A stretch of 15,474 nt of DNA from Acanthamoeba lenticulata (lineage: Eukaryota > Discosea > Longamoebia > Acanthamoebidae): NCBI GenBank assembly GCA_002179805.1, contig NAVB01000097.1:1-15474 (forward strand). Reading direction: 5' to 3'. The translations under genes were made by a program, and so were the position numbers. This document shows, piece by piece, positions 1 through 7,875 of this stretch. Each line of letters opens with the position of its first letter. Position 1 is the stretch's first letter. The notes beneath the pieces were generated by a model. The model saw only the letters and a list, made by a program, of their open reading frames with translations. It did no database searches and had not been told where the DNA came from.

Positions 1-273
1 GGGGGGGGGGGAGCGAGATGCTCTGGCCACGAAAATGGCCTCCAGCGGGTGTATTAGAGCAGCAAGAAGAACGATCCACCACGAAGGTGGAGCGCTAACC
101 ACCGCAAGTGATTGGGAAGGTGCGCAGCACAGCTCGGCGCGCAATCGACAATCAAGTCGCGCTCAGATTTCGCGCCCGAAGCCGTTATTGATCTTTTGTT
201 TTAAATTTTTATTTGTGCTTTTTCTTTTTCTCTTTCTGCTCGTTCAATCTGGGTGCTGATTAATCGCAAGCAA
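1..273. other. Upstream region of the DUF1764 gene, window edge
   Basis: The window opens with a run of 11 G. Two small perfect inverted repeats follow: GGCCA/TGGCC (25–29 and 36–40, 6-nt loop) and TCCACC/GGTGGA (75–80 and 86–91, 5-nt loop). A T-rich tract at about 193–240 comes just before the first ATG and may be leader or promoter sequence. An open frame at 35–259 has Arg/Ser-rich composition followed by a Phe/Leu run encoded by the T-rich tract; it shows no domain and I do not regard it as a gene. Confidence 0.4.
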
Positions 274-1319
274 ATGTCTGCCAAATCGGGTTCAGGCAAA
301 GTGGCGGCCGCCGCTCAGGAGGTGCCTCCTCACCTTCAATCCGCTCATTTCATTTTGGTGTAAAATGAATCATCGTTCCGTTTGTTTTCGCATTACAATC
401 AGGGCACGGCAAGTGCCGAGGAGAAGAAGCGGCTCCTGAACCAAAAGAAGAAGGAAAAGAAGAAGGCCAGGAAGGCCCGTGCTAAGGAGCAGGCCGCCGG
501 CACCAGCGCTGTGCAGACGCCACCAGCGAAGCCGGAGCAGAAGTCAAAGCAAAAGGCCACAGCCACAACCACGACCACGACCAGTGGTCCCAAAGCTGCA
601 CAGAAGAAGGAGCAGAAGGGCACCAAGCGGCGTAACGAAGAAGAAGACAAAGACGTAGAGGAGGAACAGAAGCAAGACCTCAACGAGGACGATGCTGAGG
701 AGGAAGAGGAGGGAGAAGAAGAAGTGGAAGAGGAAGAGCAGCTTGGCACGGCCGAGGATGTGATGAAGGCCCTCCAGCAGGCCTTTGCCGCCAAGAAGAA
801 GCAAAAGCCAACCGCCGCTGCGGGCCCGCAGGCCAAGAAGCAGCGCGTAGAGGCGAAGCCTGAGAAGGAAGAGGACAATGAGGCCGGCGAGGAGGAAGAG
901 GATGAAGGAGAAGACGGGCTCGATGACATCTTCTCACAGCTCAAGAACAACAAGAAGAAGAGGAAGCAGAAGGCCAAGGCCGCCCCTGCTGGCAATGCAT
1001 TCAAAACGGGTACGCCCTTGCGTCAGCGCCCCTGACTCTTATGCGCGCTCGAGTATGACCGGTACCCGAAACCCAGATGACGGCGACGACTGGTTCAACA
1101 GTCGAGGCATGAAGCAGTCTGGCCGCAAGTACGTGGATGGCCTCCCGGTCTACAGCGAGGACGAGCTCCGCATGAATCGAGGCGGCGGTACGACGTTGCC
1201 TGCACCTTCTTGCTCCCTTTTTTTGGCGCCAAAAAATCCTTCACGTGGCACTGACGCAGGCAATTGCCACATGTGCAGGAACGGCTCTTTGTCCCTTTGA
1301 CTGCGATTGCTGTTTCTAG
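274..1319 (+). CDS. DUF1764 family protein, lysine/glutamate-rich
   Basis: Four exons give a 268-residue protein: 274–321, 403–1009, 1077–1187 and 1279–1319. The introns are 322–402 (phase 0), 1010–1076 and 1188–1278 (both phase 1), all GT–AG. Residues about 17–218 are a highly charged, low-complexity body of alternating Lys- and Glu-rich blocks, typical of nuclear or nucleolar proteins. The last 50 residues hold the recognisable part: DDGDDWFNSRG, then DGLPVYSEDELRMNRGGG, then the tail TALCPFDCDCCF. This tail is the hallmark of the eukaryotic DUF1764 family (Pfam PF08576, function unknown), and it appears only when the last intron is removed, which supports the splice model. The clustered cysteines suggest metal binding, but that is inference. 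The start is the first ATG in frame with exon 2. A polyadenylation-type AATAAA lies at 1365–1370, 46 nt after the stop. The gene converges on the 1502–2635 gene. Confidence 0.88.
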
Positions 1320-1331
1320 TAAAAACAACAA

Positions 1332-1348
1332 CTGCTTGGACCAAGCAG
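1332..1348. repeat. 8-bp inverted repeat with 1-nt centre in the 3' region
   Basis: CTGCTTGG and CCAAGCAG are perfect reverse complements around a single A. The element begins 13 nt after the DUF1764 stop codon and ends 17 nt before the AATAAA hexamer. As RNA the arms could not close over one nucleotide without opening inner pairs. It could be a binding site or a weak hairpin; no function can be assigned. Confidence 0.5.
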
Positions 1349-1501
1349 GCAAGATGGAAACAAAAATAAAAATGTGCCAATCCAACGTTGCTCTTGTTCA
1401 AAGATAGTCCATTTTTGGTGTTGCTTATGTACAGTAAGTAGGCTAAAACGGGAGGAACCAAGCACTTTGCCTCCCCCAGTTCTTCAGCGCGGGCACGGCC
1501 T

Positions 1502-2635
1502 TCACGGCATGGTGGCCATGAGATCGACGGCCCAGATGTACTCCTCGAGCACGAAGCGGTGGCCACGGCGGCTGGTCTGCTTGGCTCCCGAGCTGCGGCC
1601 CTTGCCATTGAGGAAGTGCCGCATCTTGCGCGGATGCTTCTTGAAGTTGCGGACGAGCTTCCGGTGGTTCTTGCTCGGGGCGCGCTTCTTGATGCGCGAG
1701 TAGAAGACCTCGGAGCGCTGGTTGGTCGTGCTCACGATGGACATGGCGCCCAGGTCGATGGTCAAGTTGTTCACCGGATTCGTGAGCGTGGCTTGGAAGA
1801 TCGCCCGCTGGTAGGTGTCGTCCGGGCACGTGAAGGCGATCTTGTACTGGACGAGGCCCACATCGAGGCTGCCCTCGTTGTTGGACGCTCGCCACGACAG
1901 CTCGCGATCGGACTTGAGCGTGTGGCTCGGGGCGAACATCGCGCCGGGTTCCGCCGCTGCGGAGCCCTCCTCGCGGATGGGCTCAAGATGAAGCACAAAC
2001 TCGTCGAGCGGGTAGTCGACGCGGTCGTAGAAGACCACCCAGATGGGCTTGTTCTTCTCCGGCATGACCGAGAAGTAGTAGACAAGCCTCTTCTTCCCAT
2101 CCTGCGGCGGAGAAGACGGCATCATCATCCGCTGCTGCTGGGCTGGCGAGTGGACCGAGAAAGAGGTTCCGGGGCTTGTCACCGGCGACGACAACTGGTG
2201 GGCAACCGGAAAGTAGCCACTGCCGCAGCTGTGGGGAGAAGAGGCGGGGGACATGACCGTCGTCACTTCGGCAAAGGAGGGCGAGTGAGGCACGGGCGGC
2301 GAGGAGACCGTCACCGTCGTGGGCGCCGAAGATGCTGGCGAGCAGGGCTCGCAGCTGGCTGTGTAGAGCGGCGACGAATAGGGCCCAGGGAGGCGGCTGA
2401 AGGCAAACGGCTGGTATACCGGCCACGCAGGAAGAGGCGCCTGGGGGGCGGACGACGACAAAGGAGCAGGAAGATCGCTCGTGGACCACGAATCGTAAGG
2501 AAAGGACTGTTGAAGCGGCTCTGGAGTCGGGGCGGGGCAGTAGTAGTCGAGAGGGTAGCCCACTAGGCCAGGCGCTGGGGTCGACATCATGAGGGCCTGC
2601 ATGAAGGAGGGTTCGCCGTGCGAGTAACTGTACAT
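1502..2635 (-). CDS. Orphan protein: Pro/Ser-rich N-terminus, beta-rich domain, basic tail
   Basis: This is a single-exon gene of 377 residues. The frame stays open four codons upstream to a GTG, but the first ATG is at 2635. I do not recognise the family. Residues 1 to about 175 are rich in Pro, Ser, Ala and Tyr, resembling a disordered activation-type region. Residues about 182–315 look like one folded domain with alternating hydrophobic strands, for example KRLVYYFSVMPEKNKPIWVV, VQYKIAFTCPDD and FQATLTNPVNNLTIDLGAMS. About 45 residues after that are strongly basic, with KKRAPSKNHRKLVRNFKKHP followed by further Arg/Lys clusters: a candidate nuclear localisation or nucleic-acid-contact region. 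The order (disordered Pro/Ser-rich, beta domain, basic tail) recalls transcription factors with immunoglobulin-like DNA-binding domains, but this is only an analogy. It lies in tandem downstream of the F-box/ankyrin gene, with about 400 bp between them, and has a TATA-like box and CCAAT motifs upstream. Confidence 0.82.
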   Translation of the reverse strand: MYSYSHGEPSFMQALMMSTPAPGLVGYPLDYYCPAPTPEPLQQSFPYDSWSTSDLPAPLSSSAPQAPLPAWPVYQPFAFSRLPGPYSSPLYTASCEPCSPASSAPTTVTVSSPPVPHSPSFAEVTTVMSPASSPHSCGSGYFPVAHQLSSPVTSPGTSFSVHSPAQQQRMMMPSSPPQDGKKRLVYYFSVMPEKNKPIWVVFYDRVDYPLDEFVLHLEPIREEGSAAAEPGAMFAPSHTLKSDRELSWRASNNEGSLDVGLVQYKIAFTCPDDTYQRAIFQATLTNPVNNLTIDLGAMSIVSTTNQRSEVFYSRIKKRAPSKNHRKLVRNFKKHPRKMRHFLNGKGRSSGAKQTSRRGHRFVLEEYIWAVDLMATMP

Positions 2636-3033
2636 CGTCGCCTGCACTGTGTTCAGTTTGTTTTGGCAGTTGAATTTGTCGTCGCTAAGCGCTCACTCTT
2701 TATGGACGGACCAGCCGAGCCTCAGCCTCACCAATGATAAGGCTGGCTTCTTGGGCTCGTGATTGGACACACTCGCCCGAGCTCCGAGCCGCTTCTCGTC
2801 CCTCCTCGTCTGCCTCGGCTGCTCAGCTCCGAGCCCGACCAATCGAATAATGTTGTTGGCCAAATGAAACGCGTTGCCATTGGCTAGGCTCACAAACCAC
2901 GTGACGATGCGTACCCCGGTGACGAAGTGCTGGCGTTGTAAGCCACATCTTCCTATTTGGTAACGTTCTTGTGCGACTGGCAGGCCAATCGTGACCCCAC
3001 ATGATACGATGATCAGTTGTCGGACAACCGGTC
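2636..3033. promoter_or_regulatory. Intergenic region with five CCAAT-box pentamers
   Basis: This 398-bp gap separates the F-box/ankyrin stop from the downstream minus-strand start. CCAAT occurs on the plus strand at 2731–2735, 2839–2843 and 2985–2989, and on the minus strand (ATTGG on plus) at 2762–2766 and 2879–2883. CCAAT is the core recognised by NF-Y/HAP complexes and is typically promoter-proximal in either orientation. Upstream parts must also include the 3' UTR of the F-box gene. No coding potential is evident. Confidence 0.4.
2698..2704 (-). promoter_or_regulatory. TATA-like box upstream of the 1502–2635 gene
   Basis: On the minus strand the sequence reads CATAAAG, about 65 nt upstream of the ATG at 2635. 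The distance suits a core promoter element with a short leader. No transcription start can be seen. Confidence 0.35.
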
Positions 3034-5397
3034 TCAAGGCGCGAACGACGGATCCCGCCCCTCGTCATCATCATCATCATCTCCATCTTGGTCACTATCA
3101 TCGTCTTCTCTTCCCTCTTCACCTTCGTCGTCCCCTTCGTACTCGGCGTCGTCGACCAAGACGTCGTTCACCGCTGGGACCGGCTGCGGCGCTGCGGGGA
3201 GGCCCATGGCCCGGCGGAGCAGGTCGGCCGTGGCGTTCTCCTCGTCCTCGTCCTCCTCGTTGTTGTTGTTGTGGAGCGCGACGTCTAGCGGCGTCTCGGC
3301 GTCGTCCGTCCGGAGCGCAGGATCAGCCCCGTTGGCCAGCAGCAGCGCGACGACTTCGCTCGCCCCGGCCTCGGCGGCCATGTGCAGCGCCGTCCACCCG
3401 CCCTCGTCCCGCCGATCCACCTGCGCGCCCGCCGCCAGCAGCTTCCGCACTGTCGTCACGCAGTGAATTAGGCGACGCACGCACCGACGCGCGCGAGGTC
3501 ACGGCGCACGTACCGATGCCGGCGTTGCCGTGGCTGGCGGCAAAGCACAGCGGCGTGCGGCCGTCCTCAAAGGCCGCGTTGACGTCGGCCCCGCGCTGCA
3601 GGAGCAAGTCGACCAGCTCGTCGTAGCCGCCCCCGGCGGCGTGCATGAGGCACGTCCACCCGCGCGAGGAGGCCGAGTTGGCATCGGCCCCGCGCTGGAG
3701 GAAGAGGGTGGCGGCCTCGCGGCTGCCCTTGGTCACGGCGTAGAGCAGCGGGCAGAAGCCGTCGCGGTCCTTGCTCGTCAGCGACGCGCCGCCGGGGTCG
3801 AGCAGCACGCGGACGGCCTCGGCGTGGCCGTGGCCCGCGGCGTACATGAGCGGCGTGCAGGTCTCGCGGCTCACCCGGTCCACGTCGGCGCCGGCGCTGA
3901 GCAGCAGCTCGATCACGGCCGGGTGGTTCCGGATGCTCGCGTGGGCGAGCGCCGAGCAGGCGTCGCGGTCGACGGCGTCCACCTCGGCGCCGCGAGCCAG
4001 CAAGTACTGGACAGGGTAAATGGATGACGTCAGCACGGGAAGGGGAGAGAGGACGTGGGCAAGGAAGGAAAAGGACCTTGACGATCTCGAGGTGGCCGTC
4101 GCGGGCGGCCGCCATGAGGGGCGTGTCGCGGTTGGGCATCTCGCGGTGGTTGATGTCGACCTCGCTCGCGTCGGGGCCTTCGACCATGTGCCGCACGAGC
4201 TGCAGATGGCCTGCGTGGATGGACAACGGTCAGCGGAACCGGAACGCGGCGCATGCTTGGCATTCCAAGCGCAACATCGAGGACGGGCGCTTCGTACCGT
4301 CGTGAATGGCGCGCATGAGCTCGCTGCCTCGGAACGTGCGTCGCTCGGCCGCGAGGTGCGCCTCCCAGCCGCGCTGGCGGCGGGCCAGCCGCCGCATGAT
4401 CGCCCCGCATTCGGTGCGCCACGAGTTGTCTGACGCCGTCGACAGCGACGGCCGTAGTGAGCGCCAGGGCCAGGGCCAGGACCAGTGCCTTGAAGGTGTG
4501 GGTGGGCGGCGTACCCGACTTGCGCTTGGGCCCACCAAAGTGGAGTGCGTGGAGGCCGTGCCAGAGCGTCTCGTCCGACGCCATCTCGCGCCACTGCGCA
4601 CACACGAGGGGGATCGTCGCCATCACCTGATCATACGCGGCACCGCGGATCAGCCCTCGCGAGGTTCAGCCAACCACAACGTGCCGCAGCTGGACACAAA
4701 CACTGAAAAAGTCATGCTTACGTCGAGTAGCGGGAGCCGCAGAAAGACTTCAAATTGGAGCTCGAGAGGCAGCTGATGGAAGGTGAGCGGCATGGACGGC
4801 GACGACGCTGCGTTCCCGCAGAAGGCGTGTGGGTCGAGGAGGTGGTTCACTTGATGCACGTCGCACCAGCCGTCCTCGGTCTGAGTGGTGCGGCAGGCTT
4901 TGCGGGGGCGCATAGTTGATTGTAGCAGCTCCTCTTGTTCGGGCCGTTTCCTCTTCAGCTGCCGTCCCACTTGTGATCCTTCACTGTCATCACCGCCATC
5001 ATGCTGTTGTTGTGTTGATGTTGCGCCCTCTTCCTCGTGGTCTGATGGTGGCCTGAAGCAGAGCCGAGCCTGAAAAAACATGAAGGAGATGAGGAAAAGC
5101 AAGAGAAAACTGTAAAGCTGGACGGCAGCAAGGCGCGGAGGTCGCAACCTGTTCACCGGTGGTGCAAAGGGGAAGAACAGGCATAGCTGCAGTCGACGAT
5201 GATGAAGAAGAGGAGTGGTGGTGAGCACACCATGTAACCGCTACGCACAGGCCATCGGGGTGGTCGGCATCCGAAGAGAGGGTGACCCGCCACCGGCCAC
5301 CCCCGGTGACCACTTCGTGATGCTGCACTTCTGCCAACTCGGCTGCAGCGGCCTGTTTCTCCATCGTGGGCGCTGCCACTTTCACTTCCACTTCCAT
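3034..5397 (-). CDS. F-box and ankyrin-repeat protein
   Basis: Seven exons (minus strand, 5' to 3') encode 627 residues: 5397–5149, 5069–4722, 4626–4515, 4429–4298, 4210–4077, 4006–3514 and 3449–3034. All six introns are GT–AG and 64–95 nt, with compatible phases. Residues 1 to about 177 are low-complexity (Ser run, Gln/Asp/Glu tract) with a basic LKRKRP cluster. An F-box covers about 178–222 (LPLELQFEVFLRLPLLD, continuing after an intron as VCAQWREMASDETLW), the motif that docks on Skp1 in SCF ubiquitin ligases. About 270–541 hold eight ankyrin repeats with clear TPLMYAAGHGHAEAVRVLL-type signatures, and a partial ninth at 542–572 is disrupted by an Asn/Glu/Asp-rich insert. The tail to 627 is strongly acidic. 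By family logic it would be a substrate-recruiting subunit of an SCF ligase, with the ankyrin stack binding the target; no target can be named. The ATG at 5397 is the first in frame with the downstream exons; the open frame above it to 5478 has no ATG. Confidence 0.87.
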
Positions 5398-5641
5398 TAC
5401 GCTGCACTTGGCTCGAGCAGAAGGCGAAGTGAGGAAGAATAGGTTTGACGGCGGCGACAGGTCGGCCGAGAAGCACAAAACGGAGAAAATGAGTGTACGA
5501 CAGGAGGGGAACCTACGCCCTGCCAGGCAGCATCACCTCCCTGGCCACCCACCCCGAACCTCCGGAGGTACCCAACGAGGAAAGTTAAAATATGCTGAAC
5601 AGGCCTCAGTGTAGAAATTCGGGGATGTTTGAAATTCCTCT

Positions 5642-5649
5642 TATAAAAG
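5642..5649 (+). promoter_or_regulatory. TATA box, TATAAAAG
   Basis: TATAAAAG is a perfect match to the eukaryotic TATA consensus and lies about 340 bp upstream of the plus-strand ATG at 5989. It implies a 5' leader of about 300 nt for that gene. The same AT core reads TATAAGAGG on the minus strand, so a role for the divergent F-box/ankyrin gene (ATG at 5397) is also possible. Confidence 0.5.
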
Positions 5650-5860
5650 GAGTAGCCTTCGTGTTGCTTGCTGGTGTCTCGTGCCGCAAGTACAGTCTCT
5701 CTATCGCTCACCACGCCACCAACCCGCACATAAGCAAGTGCTTCTTGGCGGTACGTGTCCTTCTTGAGGTGCACCGGTGCCACTTGTTTCGTGTGCCAAT
5801 TACGAAAGACTGCTTCCTCGTCCACTTGGTGATTTTGCAGTTCCGAAAACAGCCATTATA

Positions 5861-5914
5861 ATGGACGTTGCTAACGACTGCATCGTGTTGTTTGGTGCTG
5901 TAGATATCCTTTGA
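5861..5914 (+). other. Possible upstream ORF in the 5' leader (17 codons)
   Basis: An ATG in good context (ATAATGG) opens a 17-codon frame ending in TGA, 75 nt before the ATG at 5989. If transcription starts near the TATA box at 5642 this would be the last upstream ORF met by scanning ribosomes and could lower translation of the main ORF. There is no evidence that the peptide itself matters. Confidence 0.3.
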
Positions 5915-5926
5915 CGATTTGAATCT

Positions 5927-5953
5927 GTTGAAATTGAACGGAGAAATTTCAAC
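5927..5953. repeat. 9-bp inverted repeat in the 5' leader
   Basis: GTTGAAATT (5927–5935) and AATTTCAAC (5945–5953) are perfect reverse complements separated by 9 nt, ending 35 nt before the ATG at 5989. Related sequence (TTGAGGATTTCAAATTGAGG) follows directly, so the segment 5911–5970 is internally repetitive. Confidence 0.5.
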
Positions 5954-5988
5954 TTGAGGATTTCAAATTGAGGAGAATCAACTCAAAA

Positions 5989-6543
5989 ATGAAGGGAGCG
6001 CTCAACTCGAGGAGGGGCGGGCTTCTGCTTCACACGGCAGCTTTCATCAGCGGCGGTCTTACAATGGCCGCCCTAACCTCCGACCTTACCACGTCCACGT
6101 CTTCATCTCCTTTCTCTTCTTCGGCTCTCTACACGATTCACAGTTCGTCCTACGCGGCACCCTCTTCACTGTCCTACCCTCCCCTTTGTATGTCGACTGC
6201 GGACCCTCTCTCGTCTGCTTCCTCCTCTTCCTCTTCTTCTACGCACACCGTCGCCCCCTCGCCGTCCACACCGAACATGGAAGCGTCTGCCCAAGAGGAG
6301 CCGCGATACCAACCGAAGTACTCCTTCAGCTCGCCTCACTTTGCCTTCGGCAACTTGCCGCTCTTCGCCAAGGCCCGTGTGCGGCTCGGCGAGCTCTTCA
6401 CCGGCATACCGCACGAAAGTGCTGACCGCACGGCCCTCAACATCTCGCTGCAGTTGCGGCGAAGCCCGAAGACACTCGATGAAATTGAAGAGGAGCGCTA
6501 TTGGCAAGAGGGCGAAGAGACTGAAGAGGATGAGGAATGGTGA
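5989..6543 (+). CDS. Hypothetical serine-rich protein with hydrophobic N-terminus
   Basis: This single-exon gene encodes 184 residues; I do not recognise the family. The N-terminus MKGALNSRRGGLLLHTAAF, continuing ISGGLTMAAL, is basic then hydrophobic, which could be a mitochondrial targeting sequence or a signal anchor. Residues about 34–100 are low-complexity Ser/Thr/Ala/Pro. The C-terminal 80 residues look like a real folded or conserved segment (FGNLPLFAKARVRLGELFTG and LQLRRSPKTLDEIEEERYW) ending in an acidic tail. A GTATGT within the Ser-rich stretch (6188) resembles a splice donor, but no well-placed acceptor keeps the downstream frame, so I keep the ORF uninterrupted. The open frame extends upstream to 5968 without an ATG, so 5989 is the start. 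An AATAAA lies at 6777–6782, far downstream, leaving the 3' end uncertain. Confidence 0.6.
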   Translation: MKGALNSRRGGLLLHTAAFISGGLTMAALTSDLTTSTSSSPFSSSALYTIHSSSYAAPSSLSYPPLCMSTADPLSSASSSSSSSTHTVAPSPSTPNMEASAQEEPRYQPKYSFSSPHFAFGNLPLFAKARVRLGELFTGIPHESADRTALNISLQLRRSPKTLDEIEEERYWQEGEETEEDEEW

Positions 6544-6936
6544 AGCTGTTGATTTGTACCATCTCTCTGTAAACAACGTTGATTTTCCAAAAGGCGCAAT
6601 CTTGCAAGAGTGTAGCAACACATGTCCCCGCATCGCCAATCCTTCGTCTCTTCTCTGAACCGTGGTGTTCTCATCGGCCCGCGAGGGTTTCGATGCGCCG
6701 ACTTCTTCCTCCAACTGCCGCGCCGTTGCGGGAACAAGACACGGGCCGAGAACCTGCTTGTCGGCACAAAAGAGCCAATAAAAGCCAGAAAGTCGCTGGC
6801 CGATAGTTCAACAACTCACCACAACAAGCTTTAGTAGCACCACCACTTCACACAACCAACACAACGTACCGTCTCTTAGTCTAGAGCCAACGCCTGGTGC
6901 AGTGACGTGCAACCGCTTACACGCTGGTGTGTGCAG
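6544..6936. other. Intergenic region between the serine-rich orphan and the peroxiredoxin gene
   Basis: No gene is supportable in these 393 bp. CCAATAAAAG at 6776–6785 could be the polyadenylation signal of the upstream gene or a TATA-like element for the peroxiredoxin gene, whose ATG follows 150 bp later. The ATG at 6937 directly follows a TGTGTGCAG that looks like a splice acceptor, so a 5' UTR intron is possible, but I cannot identify a matching donor with confidence. Confidence 0.4.
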
Positions 6937-7714
6937 ATGTCTCTTAAGGCTGGCGACAAGATTCCCACTGATGTGACCTTCCTCACGCTCGAGAACGACG
7001 CTCCCACTCCCATCGGCTATGCGCAAATCTTTGCCAACAAGAAGGTATTGGCTAACACACGAATCTGCGCTCACCAGTTGCAGCTGTGTTAAATAACACG
7101 TCACGTTGGCTGCAGGTCGCCCTTTTCGCCGTCCCTGGCGCCTTCACGCCCGGCTGCTCGAAGACCCACTGCCCCTCGTTCGTGCTTGGTGCGGCTAAGC
7201 TCAAGCAGAAGGGTATTGATGCCGTCTACTGCACTGCCGTGAATGGTAACCTTTTCCTTCCCAGCTGCGCGAAGCAAACAACCAATCGCTCGATCTAATC
7301 GATTTTGATGCACAGACGCCTACGTGCTCGACGCCTGGGCTGAGTCGCAGGGTGCCAAGGGCAAGATCACTTTCCTTGGTATGTGGTCGTTCTCACTGAG
7401 AGCCTTCTTATGAGGAAGCTATGACTCACCGTCATCTCTGCAGCTGACGGCAACGCCGAATTCGCCCGCAAGGTCGGCCTGGTCAAGGAGACTGGCCCCT
7501 TCGGTGGCACCAGGAGGTATGTACACCACTGACCTCTTCCCATCGCCACCACCACTGCTGCGCGGTTTGTTGATTGCTCAAGTTCGCTTTGTTGGCCTCC
7601 CCGTGCAGCGCCCGCTACGCCCTCGTGGCCACGGACGGCGTGGTGGACTACATCGCCATCGACGAGCAGGGCGTGGACAAGACCACCGCCGACTCGCTCC
7701 TTGCCAACCTCTAA
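6937..7714 (+). CDS. Type II (Prx5-like) peroxiredoxin
   Basis: Five exons give 159 residues: 6937–7044, 7116–7245, 7316–7378, 7444–7516 and 7609–7714. All introns are GT–AG, 65–92 nt. The family reduces hydrogen peroxide and alkyl hydroperoxides using a thiol donor (thioredoxin or glutaredoxin). The active-site motif VPGAFTPGCSKTHCP places the peroxidatic cysteine at C50, with the conserved Pro and Thr before it. A second cysteine at C75 (AVYCTAVN) matches the second conserved cysteine of plant type II peroxiredoxins. A third, C55, lies close to the active site. Later motifs VLDAWAESQG, KITFLADGNAEFARKVGL and ARYALVATDGVVDYIAIDE follow the family order, and the length is the usual one. There is no targeting extension, so a cytosolic location is likely; the C-terminal ANL is not a standard peroxisomal signal. 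It converges on the minus-strand gene at 7876–8707. Confidence 0.96.
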
Positions 7715-7790
7715 GCACCCACCTCACTCATGTCTATACCAAAGTAAAAACACCTTGTGAACTCTTGTCTGGTCTTCTTCAGCCATGGCG

Positions 7791-7812
7791 AAAACCGTTA
7801 ATCGACGGTTTT
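7791..7812. repeat. 8-bp hairpin between convergent genes
   Basis: AAAACCGT (7791–7798) and ACGGTTTT (7805–7812) are perfect reverse complements around a 6-nt loop. The element sits midway in the 161-bp gap between the stop codons of the convergent peroxiredoxin and surface-protein genes, and would form the same stem in transcripts from either strand. Confidence 0.6.
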
Positions 7813-7875
7813 ATTATGAAGTGCGAAAGGAAGGAGAGGGGGAGGTAAGAGGAGCTTGGCTTCAGGTGAAGTCGC

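Larger units (their letters stand above)
5398..5988. promoter_or_regulatory. Divergent intergenic region between F-box/ankyrin (−) and orphan (+) genes
   Basis: This gap of about 590 bp has no supportable protein gene. It contains a consensus TATA box (5642–5649, plus strand), a short ATG-started frame (5861–5914) and a hairpin-forming inverted repeat (5927–5953). Open frames on both strands across 5592–5861 have no clear domain, and the minus-strand one (5397–5825) lacks an ATG, so I treat them as chance. Confidence 0.5.

Noticed and set aside
399..1004. Minus-strand Ser/Phe-rich frame that looks membrane-like
   Set aside because: It is the complement of the Lys/Glu-rich DUF1764 exon: AAG and GAG codons become CTT and CTC.
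1559..2566. Long plus-strand frame (335 codons) opposite the orphan gene
   Set aside because: It is an Arg/Gly/Val/His-rich shadow of the real minus-strand gene, caused by high third-position GC.
5397..5825. Minus-strand open frame of 142 codons upstream of the F-box/ankyrin gene
   Set aside because: It has no ATG, contains no recognised domain, and overlaps the promoter region. It looked briefly like a small mitochondrial ATP-synthase-type subunit, but the match did not hold.
6188..6329. Possible intron in the serine-rich orphan (GTATGT donor)
   Set aside because: The only good acceptor shifts the frame away from the coding-looking C-terminal segment.
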